Assembly (NCBI RefSeq): GCF_030865425.1
Contig: NZ_JAVFCB010000003.1
Coordinates: forward strand, 62,001-126,000
DNA: 64,000 nt
Reading direction: 5' to 3'
Source: Microbacterium capsulatum
GTDB lineage: Bacteria; Actinomycetota; Actinomycetes; Actinomycetales; Microbacteriaceae
Shown: positions 25,015 through 32,636 of the stretch, one piece after another
How the letters are laid out: every line of letters begins with the position of its first letter
Position numbering within the stretch: the stretch's first letter is position 1
Notes under the pieces: generated by a model
Database searches by the model: none
What the model was told of the DNA's origin: nothing
The model's input: the letters and a program-made list of their open reading frames with translations, nothing else
Made by a program: the position numbers and the translations under genes

Positions 25015-25020
25015 TATCGT
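25015..25020 (+). promoter_or_regulatory. Predicted -10 box (TATCGT) of the G6PDH gene
   Basis: TATCGT lies 6 nt before the ATG at 25027 and 16 nt after the nested palindrome. Confidence 0.55.
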
Positions 25021-25026
25021 GGGGGC

Positions 25027-26397
25027 ATGACGACCCCGACGACGCTGCTCATCCTCGGCGCTTCCGGCGACCTCACCTCCCGCCTGCTCCTGCCCGCGAT
25101 CGCCCAGCTGCTGCAGCGGCAGCCGGATCGCGAACTCGTGCTCCGCGGGGCCGGATCCGACGACTGGTCCGACGAGCGCTGGCAGGAGGCGGTCCGCACC
25201 GCCTTCGCCGCGGAGGACGCCGGGGATCAGCAGGAGCGGATCGCGGGCACGACCTACGTGCAGGCCGACGTCACCGATCCGGATGCGATCGCCGCGCTCG
25301 TGGAGGGCATCGAGGGTGCGCTCGTGATCTACTTCGCCCTGCCGCCGGCGATCGCGCTCGCGGCGTGCGAGAAGCTCGTCGACATCCCGCTCCCGGAGCA
25401 CACGGTGCTCGCCCTGGAGAAGCCGTTCGGCGGCGACGAGCAGAGCGCCGCCGAGCTGAACCGGCTGCTGCTGCGGATCGTCCCGGAGAACCGGATCTTC
25501 CGCGTCGACCACTTCCTCGGCCGGTCCACGATCCTGAACATCATGGGGGTCCGGTTCGCGAACCGTCTCGTCGAGCCGGTGTGGTCGGCCGACCAGGTGC
25601 AGTCGGTGCTCGTGCGGTACGACGAATCGCTCGCCCTGGAGAACCGCGCCCGGTACTACGACAAGGCCGGGGCGATGATCGACATGATCCAGAGCCACCT
25701 GCTGCAGGTGCTCGCGATCCTCGCGATGGAGCAGCCGGCGGATCTGGACGAGGTGGACCTGCGCGACGCGATGGCCGCCGCGCTGCGCGCCACCCGGATC
25801 CAGGGCGACGACCCGATCGCGTCCACCCGGCGCGCCCGGTACACCGCGGGCAGGAGCGGCGACCGGCCGGTGCCCGCGTACACGGACGAGGAGGGGGTGG
25901 ATCCGTCCCGGGAGACCGAGACCCTCGCCGAGATCACCTGCGAGGTGAACACGGCCCGCTGGGCGGGCGTGCCGTTCACCCTGCGCAGCGGCAAGGCGCT
26001 CGCCGAACGCCGCGCGGAGATCGTCGTCACGTTCCGTCCCGTGCGGCACCTCCCCGAGGGCCTGACCGGGACGCCGACCGACGGCGGGGTGCTGCGGTTC
26101 ACGCTGGGACCTGACCGGATCGACCTCGAGCTCAACGTGAACGGCGGCGACGATCCGTTCGCCCTCCGCCGCGACGTGCTGTCGACGCCCCTCGGCGAGG
26201 GCACCCTGCTGGCGTACACCGAGGTGCTCAGCGAGATCCTGGACGGCGACGTCGCCCTGTCCGTCCGCGCGGACGCCGCCGAGCAGTGCTGGCGGATCAT
26301 CCAGCCGGTCCGCGACGCCTGGCGCAGCGGCGCGGTCCCGCTGCAGGAGTACCCCGCCGGATCCCTCGGGCCGGAGGACTGGACGACCTCGCACTGA
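25027..26397 (+). CDS. Glucose-6-phosphate dehydrogenase
   Basis: A 456-residue enzyme. The NADP-binding start LILGASGDLTSRLLLPAI, the substrate-site EKPFGGD, and FRVDHFLGR (usually RIDHYLGK, with the catalytic His) identify it. It is shorter than the ~500 residues of the standard zwf product, and the canonical K of HYLGK is R here. It stands alone, away from any tal/opcA/pgl genes. It is therefore probably a second, divergent G6PDH of the type actinobacteria often carry, rather than the housekeeping zwf. Leaderless start. Confidence 0.85.
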   Translation: MTTPTTLLILGASGDLTSRLLLPAIAQLLQRQPDRELVLRGAGSDDWSDERWQEAVRTAFAAEDAGDQQERIAGTTYVQADVTDPDAIAALVEGIEGALVIYFALPPAIALAACEKLVDIPLPEHTVLALEKPFGGDEQSAAELNRLLLRIVPENRIFRVDHFLGRSTILNIMGVRFANRLVEPVWSADQVQSVLVRYDESLALENRARYYDKAGAMIDMIQSHLLQVLAILAMEQPADLDEVDLRDAMAAALRATRIQGDDPIASTRRARYTAGRSGDRPVPAYTDEEGVDPSRETETLAEITCEVNTARWAGVPFTLRSGKALAERRAEIVVTFRPVRHLPEGLTGTPTDGGVLRFTLGPDRIDLELNVNGGDDPFALRRDVLSTPLGEGTLLAYTEVLSEILDGDVALSVRADAAEQCWRIIQPVRDAWRSGAVPLQEYPAGSLGPEDWTTSH

Positions 26398-26469
26398 GAT
26401 CCGGCCGCCCTCTTCCCCCTTCCTCCCGTCGCTCCCTCCCCGGTCCCCGCACTGGACCCGCCTACCTCT

Positions 26470-26530
26470 GCTCGCTGGTCGCGAATCGTCGCTGAACCGG
26501 CGGAATGAGGGCGTGTCGCGACCAGCGAGC
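26470..26530. repeat. Family B palindrome, copy 2 (inverted orientation)
   Basis: GCTCGCTGGTCGCGA at the left and TCGCGACCAGCGAGC at the right are perfect 15-bp arms. The interior (GGAATGAGGGCGTG) is the complement of copy 1 and copy 3. It lies between two convergent genes. Confidence 0.75.
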
Positions 26531-26566
26531 AGCGGCGTTCGGCCGGGAAGAAGGGGCGAACGACGA

Positions 26567-26594
26567 GACGCCGCCTCCCGGAGGAGACGGCGTC
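26567..26594 (-). terminator. Hairpin terminator of the NCS2 permease operon
   Basis: GACGCCGCCTCC pairs with GGAGACGGCGTC (one mismatch), 23 nt after the permease stop on the minus strand. Confidence 0.65.
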
Positions 26595-26616
26595 CGTCGT
26601 GCGGATCGGATCCGGG

Positions 26617-28080
26617 TCAGTGCTCCGGGTGGTGCACCGCGACCTCGTTGCCGTCCTTGTCGAGGATCTTGCCGTCGACGATCGAGTCGCCCTCCTCGAA
26701 CGCGTCCAGGTAGGCGACCGGGATGCTGCGGGTCGGTGCCGCGGCGAACGCGTTCTTGCGTGCGCTGCCGCCGAGGTGGTTGAACAGCAGGTTCAGCAGG
26801 ATCGCGGTGACCGCGGCCGAGCTGATGCCCGAGTGGAAGATCGTCACGAACCAGGCCGGCATCTGCGAGTAGATCGTCGGGACGGCGATCGGGAGCATGC
26901 CGATCGCGAGCGACGAGGCCACGATCACGAGGTTCATGTTGTCGCGGTACTCGACCTTCGCGAGCGTGCGGATACCGGACGCCGCGACCGAGCCGAACAG
27001 CACGAGGCCGGCGCCGCCGAGGACCGGCGACGGGATCGCGCCGACGACACGGCCGAGCACGGGCAGCAGACCGAGGACGACGAGCACGCCACCGCCGGCG
27101 GTGACCACGAAGCGGCTCTTCACGCCGGTGATCGCGACCAGGCCGACGTTCTGCGCGAACGCGGACTGGGTGAAGCTGCCGAAGATCGGCGAGACGGCGC
27201 TGGAGAGCATGTCGGCGCGCAGGCCCGCGGCGATGCGCTTGGAGTCGACCTTGGTGCCCACGATCTCGCTCACCGCGAGGATGTCGGCGGTGGTCTCGGT
27301 CAGGGTGACCAGGATCACGATGAACATCGAGATGATGCCCGCGATCGGGAACGTCGGCAGGCCGAAGCCGAAGAGCTGCGGGAAGGCGAAGATGTCGCCG
27401 TTGAGCACCTTGCTGAAGTCGGCCTGACCGAGGAAGACCGCGACGATCGTGCCGAGCACGATCGAGAGCAGGATCGCGAGGCGCGAGATCGCGCCGACCG
27501 GGATCTTGCTGAGGATCAGCACGATCACGAGGGTGATGCCGGCGAGCAGCAGGTTGCTCGCCGGAGCACCCTTCGCCGCCCCGCCCTCCCCGGTGCCGAC
27601 GATCCAGCCGGCGGCGACCGGGAGGAGGCTGAGACCGATCGTGGTGATCACGGTTCCGGTCACGACCGGCGGGAAGAACCGGATGACCGTCGCGAACACC
27701 GGGGCGATGAGCAGACCGATCACGGATGCCGCGATGACGGATCCGAAGACCGCGGGCAGCCCGCCCCCGCTCGTGACGATCGCGGCCATGGTGGCGACGC
27801 CCGCGAACGAGACGCCCTGCACGAGGGGCAGCTGGGATCCGAAGAACGGGACGCCGACGGTCTGCAGGATCGTGGCGAGACCGCCCATGAACAGGCACGC
27901 GGCGATCAGCACGCCGATCTGGTCGGCCTTCAGGCCGGCGATCTGCCCGATGATGAGCGGCGGCGCGATGATGCCGCCGTACATCGTGAGCACGTGCTGG
28001 ATGCCGTAGCCGATGGTGGCGCCGATCGGGAGGCGCTCGTCCTCCGGCCGGCGCGCGGCCTTCTTCTGTTTGGTAGTCAT
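26617..28080 (-). CDS. Nucleobase:cation symporter-2 (xanthine/uracil/urate permease)
   Basis: A 487-residue membrane protein with about 13-14 helices. The NAT/NCS2 signature QNVGLVAITGVKSR fits QNxGxxxxT, and the substrate-binding ETTADILAVSE and QGVSFAGVATM are present. The N-terminus (YGIQHVLTMYGGIIAPPLIIG) is that of bacterial xanthine/urate permeases. It is the second gene after the deaminase (50-nt gap with RBS GAAGAGG), so purine import and deamination are co-expressed. Confidence 0.93.
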   Translation of the reverse strand: MTTKQKKAARRPEDERLPIGATIGYGIQHVLTMYGGIIAPPLIIGQIAGLKADQIGVLIAACLFMGGLATILQTVGVPFFGSQLPLVQGVSFAGVATMAAIVTSGGGLPAVFGSVIAASVIGLLIAPVFATVIRFFPPVVTGTVITTIGLSLLPVAAGWIVGTGEGGAAKGAPASNLLLAGITLVIVLILSKIPVGAISRLAILLSIVLGTIVAVFLGQADFSKVLNGDIFAFPQLFGFGLPTFPIAGIISMFIVILVTLTETTADILAVSEIVGTKVDSKRIAAGLRADMLSSAVSPIFGSFTQSAFAQNVGLVAITGVKSRFVVTAGGGVLVVLGLLPVLGRVVGAIPSPVLGGAGLVLFGSVAASGIRTLAKVEYRDNMNLVIVASSLAIGMLPIAVPTIYSQMPAWFVTIFHSGISSAAVTAILLNLLFNHLGGSARKNAFAAAPTRSIPVAYLDAFEEGDSIVDGKILDKDGNEVAVHHPEH

Positions 28081-28130
28081 TTCGACCTCTTCGTCGGGTG
28101 AATGGGTTTCTTTGGGGGAAATCGGGGAGC

Positions 28131-29498
28131 TCAGCCGTGCCGTGCGAGCAGGCGCCGGGCGGCTTCGCTGTGGTGGGCGATGAGTTCGGGCACGTCGAGA
28201 CCGACGATCCGGCCGTCGAGGACGCGCCAGGTGCCGCCGACCATGACCCGGTCGGCGCGTTCGGCGCCGCACAGGAGCAGCGCGGCCAGGGGGTCGTGGC
28301 TGCCGGAGAAGCGCAGCTCGTCGAGCGTGAACATCGCCAGATCCGCCTGCTTGCCGGGGGCGAGCACGCCGATGTCGCTGCGGCCGAGGGCGCGGGCGGA
28401 TCCGGCGGTCGCCCAGCCGAGCGCGCGCTCAGGGGTGACCGCGGCGGCGCCGTAGCGCAGGCGCTGCAGGTACAGGGCCTGGCGCACCTCCATCATCATG
28501 TTGGATCCGTCGTTGGAGGCGGATCCGTCGACGCCGAGGCCGACCGGCACGCCGGCCTCCTGCAGCTCGACGGCACGGGCGATGCCGGAGGCGAGCCGCA
28601 TGTTCGAGGTGGCGCAGTGCGAGACGGCGGTGCCGGCCGCGCCCAGCCGGGCGATCTCGGCGTCGTCGAAGTGGATGCCGTGCGCTAGCCAGGTGCGCTC
28701 GCCCAGCCAGCCGACGCTCTCCAGGTAGTCGACCGTGCGCAGGCCGAAGGTCTCGCGGCAGAAGTCCTCCTCGTCGATCGTCTCGGCGAGGTGGGTGTGC
28801 AGGCGCACGTCGAGGCGCTCGGCGAGGGCCGCGGTGTCGCGCATGACGCCGGTGGTGACGGAGAACGGCGAGCACGGCGCGAGGCCGATCTGCACGAACG
28901 CGCCGTCGCCGCGCTCGTGGTGGGCCCCGACGAGCCGCTCGCTGTCGGCGAGGATCACGTCGGGGTCCTGCACGGTGCTCTGCGGGGGCAGGCCGCCGTC
29001 CTTCTCGCCGAGGGACATGGATCCGCGGGTCAGCGTCGCGCGCATGCCGAGCCGCTTGACGACGTCGACCTGGACGTCGATCCCCTCCTCCAGCCCGTTC
29101 GGGAACAGGTAGTGATGATCGGCGGCGGTCGTGCAGCCGCTCAGCAGCAGCTCGGCGAGCGCGGCGGTCGTGGCGAGCTCGAGATCGCGCGGGGTGAGGC
29201 CCGCCCAGACCCCGTACAGGCCCTTCAGCCACGGGAACAGCTCGGCGTTGACGACGGGGGTCCAGGCGCGGGTGAGGGTCTGGTAGAAGTGGTGGTGCGT
29301 GTTGATCAGGCCGGGGATGATGACGTGCCGCGACGCGTCGACGATCTCGTCCACGCGTCGGGTCGGCTCCGCCCCTGCGGGCACGGCTTCGGCGATGCGG
29401 CCGTCTTCGACGACCAGCCCTCCGGACGCATCCGCGTCGGCTCCGGTGTAGATCCCGAGCGGGTTCTTCAGCCAGACGCTGTGCTTCGTTGCGGACAT
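28131..29498 (-). CDS. 8-oxoguanine deaminase-like amidohydrolase
   Basis: A 455-residue metal-dependent hydrolase of the TrzN/AtzB/guanine-deaminase-like superfamily. Metal ligands and catalytic residues are visible in GLINTHHHFYQTLTRAW, HTHLAETIDEEDFC, LAHGIHFDD and GLGVDGSASNDGSN. HHHFYQTLTRA is the form I associate with 8-oxoguanine deaminase, which turns 8-oxoguanine into urate. Guanine, isoxanthopterin or another hydrolysable purine remains possible. Co-transcribed with an NCS2 permease. ATG 29498 was chosen because the preceding frame has no domain and GGAG lies upstream. Confidence 0.82.
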   Translation of the reverse strand: MSATKHSVWLKNPLGIYTGADADASGGLVVEDGRIAEAVPAGAEPTRRVDEIVDASRHVIIPGLINTHHHFYQTLTRAWTPVVNAELFPWLKGLYGVWAGLTPRDLELATTAALAELLLSGCTTAADHHYLFPNGLEEGIDVQVDVVKRLGMRATLTRGSMSLGEKDGGLPPQSTVQDPDVILADSERLVGAHHERGDGAFVQIGLAPCSPFSVTTGVMRDTAALAERLDVRLHTHLAETIDEEDFCRETFGLRTVDYLESVGWLGERTWLAHGIHFDDAEIARLGAAGTAVSHCATSNMRLASGIARAVELQEAGVPVGLGVDGSASNDGSNMMMEVRQALYLQRLRYGAAAVTPERALGWATAGSARALGRSDIGVLAPGKQADLAMFTLDELRFSGSHDPLAALLLCGAERADRVMVGGTWRVLDGRIVGLDVPELIAHHSEAARRLLARHG

Positions 29499-29642
29499 CG
29501 AGGTGACTCCCTTGTTCGACTCGTGGAGCCGAACGCAGGCCCCACGGGGGGCCAGCTCAGTTTTGACCTGTCTGCTGATCCAGGTGGCCTCCGGGCGCGG
29601 AGGCATACCGTCGTTTCTACCAGCCGACTCACAGGGAGTCAA

Positions 29643-29685
29643 GCATTTCTTTCGAAATGCGGACGATTTGTTCCGTGTGACGGAA
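29643..29685. promoter_or_regulatory. Paired operator-like inverted repeats upstream of the deaminase/permease operon
   Basis: GCATTTC-TTTC-GAAATGC (29643-29660) and TTCCGT-GTG-ACGGAA (29671-29685) are both perfect and lie in an AT-rich island 145-190 nt before the deaminase start. A purine-responsive regulator (PucR or GntR type) is plausible; none is encoded nearby. The rest of the 29499-29872 gap contains a C-rich degenerate repeat (29740-29795) and the family B palindrome. Confidence 0.45.
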
Positions 29686-29795
29686 AACTGTGGATTTGCA
29701 GGGCGACCACAGCAACGCCCGCACACCACCGCTCAAGACCCCGTCACCCCCGCTGGAGACCCCGCCACCCCCGCTGGGACCCCCGCCACCACCCT

Positions 29796-29854
29796 GCTCG
29801 CTGGTCGCGACACGCCCTCATTCCGAAGGAATGGCGACGATTCGCGAGCAGCGG
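29796..29854. repeat. Family B palindrome, copy 3 (partly degenerate)
   Basis: GCTCGCTGGTCGCGACACGC plus CCTCATTCC is identical to copy 1. The right arm is shortened (GACGATTCGCGAGCAGCG). It lies downstream of clpB. Confidence 0.7.
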
Positions 29855-29872
29855 TCGGAGGGGCGACCCGAC

Positions 29873-32104
29873 TCAGTCGTCGAGCAGCTCGGCCTCGATC
29901 ACGTCGTCGTCGGGGCCGCCGTCGGCACGCCGCTCCTCCGCCGGCACCGGACCGGCGCTCGTGAGCACGAGACCGGATCCGTCCGCCGACATGGCCACGC
30001 GCACGACGTCGCCGTCGCGCACGTGGCCCGAGAGCAGCGCGGTCGCGAGCCTGTTCTGCACCTCGGTCTGGATGAGGCGGCGCAGCGGACGGGCGCCGAA
30101 CACCGGGTCGTACCCGCGCTGGGCGAGCCACGACCGCGCGTCCGGGGTGACCGCGAGGGTCAGCCGGCGCTCGGCGAGCCGGCGCTGCAGCTGGTCGATC
30201 GTGAGCTCGACGATCTGCGCGAGGTCGTCCTCGGTGAGGGCGGAGAACATCACGATGTCGTCGAGGCGGTTCACGAACTCGGGCTTGAACGCCTGCCGCA
30301 CGAGCGCCATGACGGCGTCGCGCTTGTCGTCCGGCGAGAGCGTCGGATCGATGAGGATCGGGGATCCGATGTTGCTGGTCAGGATCAGGATCACGTTCGA
30401 GAAGTCGACCGTGCGCCCCTGGCCGTCGGTGAGCCGGCCGTCGTCCATGACCTGCAGCAGCACGTCGAACACCTCCGGGTGCGCCTTCTCGACCTCGTCG
30501 AGCAGCACGACGCTGTACGGGCGCCGGCGCACGGCCTCGGTGAGCTGGCCGCCCTGCTCGTAGCCGACGTAGCCCGGAGGGGCGCCGACGAGCCGCGACA
30601 CGGAGTGCTTCTCGCCGTACTCCGACATGTCGATGCGCACCATGGCGTGCTCGTCGTCGAAGAGGAACTCGGCGAGCGCCTTGGCGAGCTCGGTCTTGCC
30701 GACGCCGGTGGGTCCGAGGAACAGGAAGGAACCGGTCGGGCGGCCGGGGTCGCTGATCCCCGCCCGCGACCGGCGCACCGCGTCGGAGACCGCCGCGACG
30801 GCGTCCTTCTGCCCGATCAGGCGCTTGCCGAGCTCGCGCTCGAGGTGCAGCAGCTTCTCGGTCTCGCCCTGCATCAGCCGGCCCACCGGGATCCCGGTCC
30901 AGGCCGCGATCACGGCCGCGATGTCCTCGTCGGTGACCTGGTCGTTGACCATGCGGCCGCCGGCCTGCTCGTCGGCGGCTTCGGTCCGCTCGGCTTCGAC
31001 GAGCTCGCGCTCCAGGCCCGGGATCTCGCCGTACAGCAGCCGGGACGCCTTCTCCAGGTTGCCCTCGCGCTGGGCGCGTTCGGCCTCCACGCGGGCGGCG
31101 TCGAGGCGGGTCTTCAGGTCGCCGACGCGGTTCAGCGAGGCGCGCTCGCGCTCCCAGCGCTCCTGCAGGCCGTGCAGCTTCTCCTGCTCGGCCGCCAGAT
31201 CGGCGCGCAGGGTCGCCAGGCGCGTCTTGGACGCCTCGTCCTTCTCCTTCTTCAGTGCGAGCTCCTCGAGCTTCAGGCGGTCCACGTGCCGTCGCAGCTC
31301 GTCGATCTCCACGGGTGCCGAGTCGATCTCCATGCGCAGACGCGACGCGGCCTCGTCGATGAGGTCGATGGCCTTGTCCGGCAGCTGCCGGCTCGGGATG
31401 TAGCGGTGCGAGAGCGACGCGGCGGCCACGAGCGCGCCGTCGGCGATGGCGACCTTGTGGTGCGCCTCGTAGCGCTCCTTCAGGCCGCGCAGGATCGCGA
31501 TCGTGTCCTCGACGCTCGGCTCGCCCACGTACACCTGCTGGAAGCGCCGCTCGAGGGCGGCGTCCTTCTCGATGAATTCGCGGTACTCGTTGAGCGTGGT
31601 CGCGCCGATGAGGCGCAGCTCCCCGCGCGCGAGCATGGGCTTGAGCATGTTGGAGGCGGCGACGGATCCCTCTCCCCCGCCGGCGCCCATGAGCACGTGC
31701 AGCTCGTCGATGAACGTGATGATCCGGCCGTCGGACTCGGTGATCTCCTTGAGGACGCTCTTCAGGCGCTCCTCGAACTGGCCGCGGTACATCGCTCCGG
31801 CGACGAGCGCCGAGATGTCCAGGGTGACCAGCTCCTTGTCCTGCAGCGAGGAGGCCACGTCGCCGGCGACGATGCGCTGCGCGAGACCCTCGACGACGGC
31901 GGTCTTGCCCACACCGGGCTCGCCGATCAGCACCGGGTTGTTCTTCGTGCGCCGGGTGAGCACCTGGCTCACCCGGCGGATCTCGGCATCACGGCCGATC
32001 ACCGGGTCGAGCTTGCCGTGCCGTGCGCGATCGGTGAGGTTGATCCCGAACTGCTCGAGAGCCGACTTCTGTTCTTCCTGCGGTGCCGTCTGCGGGGTGG
32101 CCAT
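29873..32104 (-). CDS. clpB: ClpB disaggregase lacking the N-terminal domain
   Basis: A 743-residue Hsp100 ATPase that re-solubilises aggregated proteins with DnaK. Both AAA domains are complete: [13 protein letters not shown] and IIFIDE-type ITFIDELH in the first, [16 protein letters not shown] and [15 protein letters not shown] in the second, with the coiled-coil middle domain between (about 300-420). ClpB is normally ~860 residues. Here the first AAA domain begins at residue ~20 ([21 protein letters not shown]), so the substrate-capturing N domain is absent. RBS AGGAGG precedes the ATG, and a HAIR operator lies upstream. Confidence 0.95.
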   Translation of the reverse strand: MATPQTAPQEEQKSALEQFGINLTDRARHGKLDPVIGRDAEIRRVSQVLTRRTKNNPVLIGEPGVGKTAVVEGLAQRIVAGDVASSLQDKELVTLDISALVAGAMYRGQFEERLKSVLKEITESDGRIITFIDELHVLMGAGGGEGSVAASNMLKPMLARGELRLIGATTLNEYREFIEKDAALERRFQQVYVGEPSVEDTIAILRGLKERYEAHHKVAIADGALVAAASLSHRYIPSRQLPDKAIDLIDEAASRLRMEIDSAPVEIDELRRHVDRLKLEELALKKEKDEASKTRLATLRADLAAEQEKLHGLQERWERERASLNRVGDLKTRLDAARVEAERAQREGNLEKASRLLYGEIPGLERELVEAERTEAADEQAGGRMVNDQVTDEDIAAVIAAWTGIPVGRLMQGETEKLLHLERELGKRLIGQKDAVAAVSDAVRRSRAGISDPGRPTGSFLFLGPTGVGKTELAKALAEFLFDDEHAMVRIDMSEYGEKHSVSRLVGAPPGYVGYEQGGQLTEAVRRRPYSVVLLDEVEKAHPEVFDVLLQVMDDGRLTDGQGRTVDFSNVILILTSNIGSPILIDPTLSPDDKRDAVMALVRQAFKPEFVNRLDDIVMFSALTEDDLAQIVELTIDQLQRRLAERRLTLAVTPDARSWLAQRGYDPVFGARPLRRLIQTEVQNRLATALLSGHVRDGDVVRVAMSADGSGLVLTSAGPVPAEERRADGGPDDDVIEAELLDD

Positions 32105-32163
32105 TCGTCCTCCTGGAGTCTCCTTGCATGTGCGCGGGACCGCGGAAGGATGCGGATCCCAAA

Positions 32164-32184
32164 GTTGAGTTGATTGGACTCAAG
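32164..32184. promoter_or_regulatory. HAIR element (HspR operator) upstream of clpB
   Basis: GTTGAGT-N7-ACTCAAG matches the actinobacterial HAIR consensus CTTGAGT-N7-ACTCAAG in 13 of 14 arm positions. It is 60 nt before the clpB start. HspR bound here represses heat-shock genes until DnaK is titrated. hspR itself is not in the window. Confidence 0.85.
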
Positions 32185-32230
32185 TTTATCGGATAGATCC
32201 GACGCCGACAAGACACGGCGTGCCTCTTTC

Positions 32231-32291
32231 GTTCGAAGCGCGCAAATGGCGCCATTCCGACCACGGATCCGGCGATTTGCGCACTTCGAAC
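32231..32291. repeat. Long palindrome with 17-bp arms
   Basis: GTTCGAAGCGCGCAAAT pairs with ATTTGCGCACTTCGAAC (one mismatch) around a 27-nt loop containing GCCATTCCG. It lies between the clpB promoter and the acetamidase remnant. Confidence 0.7.
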
Positions 32292-32364
32292 ACGGATCCT
32301 CCCGCCGGCGACCCGGGATGCTGTCGGACGAAGACCGTGCGCCCTGCGTCCGACGGCGGATCAG

Positions 32365-32566
32365 TACAGCTCCGTGTTCGGGGACCGCGAGCCGCAGCTG
32401 ACGATCCGCCTCGGCGATGTCGTCGGGCTCAGCACCGAGGACTGCTTCAGGGAGCCGGTGACCTCGCCCTCGCAGAGGCCACCGAGGTGTGCGACTTCTC
32501 CGAGCTGAACCCCGTCATAGGTCCGATCCACGGCGACGGCGCCGAGTCCGGCGCGGTGAATCCCTG
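32365..32566 (+). pseudogene. Frameshifted remnant of an acetamidase/formamidase gene
   Basis: One frame (from 32365) reads YSSVFGDREPQLTIRLGDVV followed by GLSTEDCF. The next frame (about 32453-32566) continues EVCDFSELNPVIGPIHGDGA then ESGAV before a stop at 32567. Together these match the N-terminal region of acetamidase/formamidase-family enzymes (LTVRPGD..WTEDCF ... VNPxTGPIyVEGAEPGD). The two parts need a frameshift near 32450, and the remaining ~250 residues are gone. The stop codon is supplied by the hairpin repeat at 32567. No start codon or promoter is evident. Clearly non-functional if the reading is right. Confidence 0.6.
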
Positions 32567-32608
32567 AGACGCCGAATGCCGGCCCCCAGGGCGGGGACCG
32601 GCATTCGG
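32562..32608. repeat. Hairpin repeat at the left edge of the secretion locus (probable terminator)
   Basis: CCGAATGCCGGCCCC and GGGGACCGGCATTCGG form a stem with a single bulge, 29 nt after the stop of the variant-LRR gene (minus strand). The flank CCCTGAGACG and the hairpin are nearly identical to 60703-60750 at the other end of the locus. Confidence 0.7.
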
Positions 32609-32636
32609 GCGGATCGGGTGATCACTCTTCATCCGT

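Noticed and set aside
23080..26397. 1,105-codon plus-strand open frame covering GH15 and G6PDH
   Set aside because: Only the part from 25027 is a real protein (G6PDH); the rest is antisense to GH15 and crosses the divergent promoter region.
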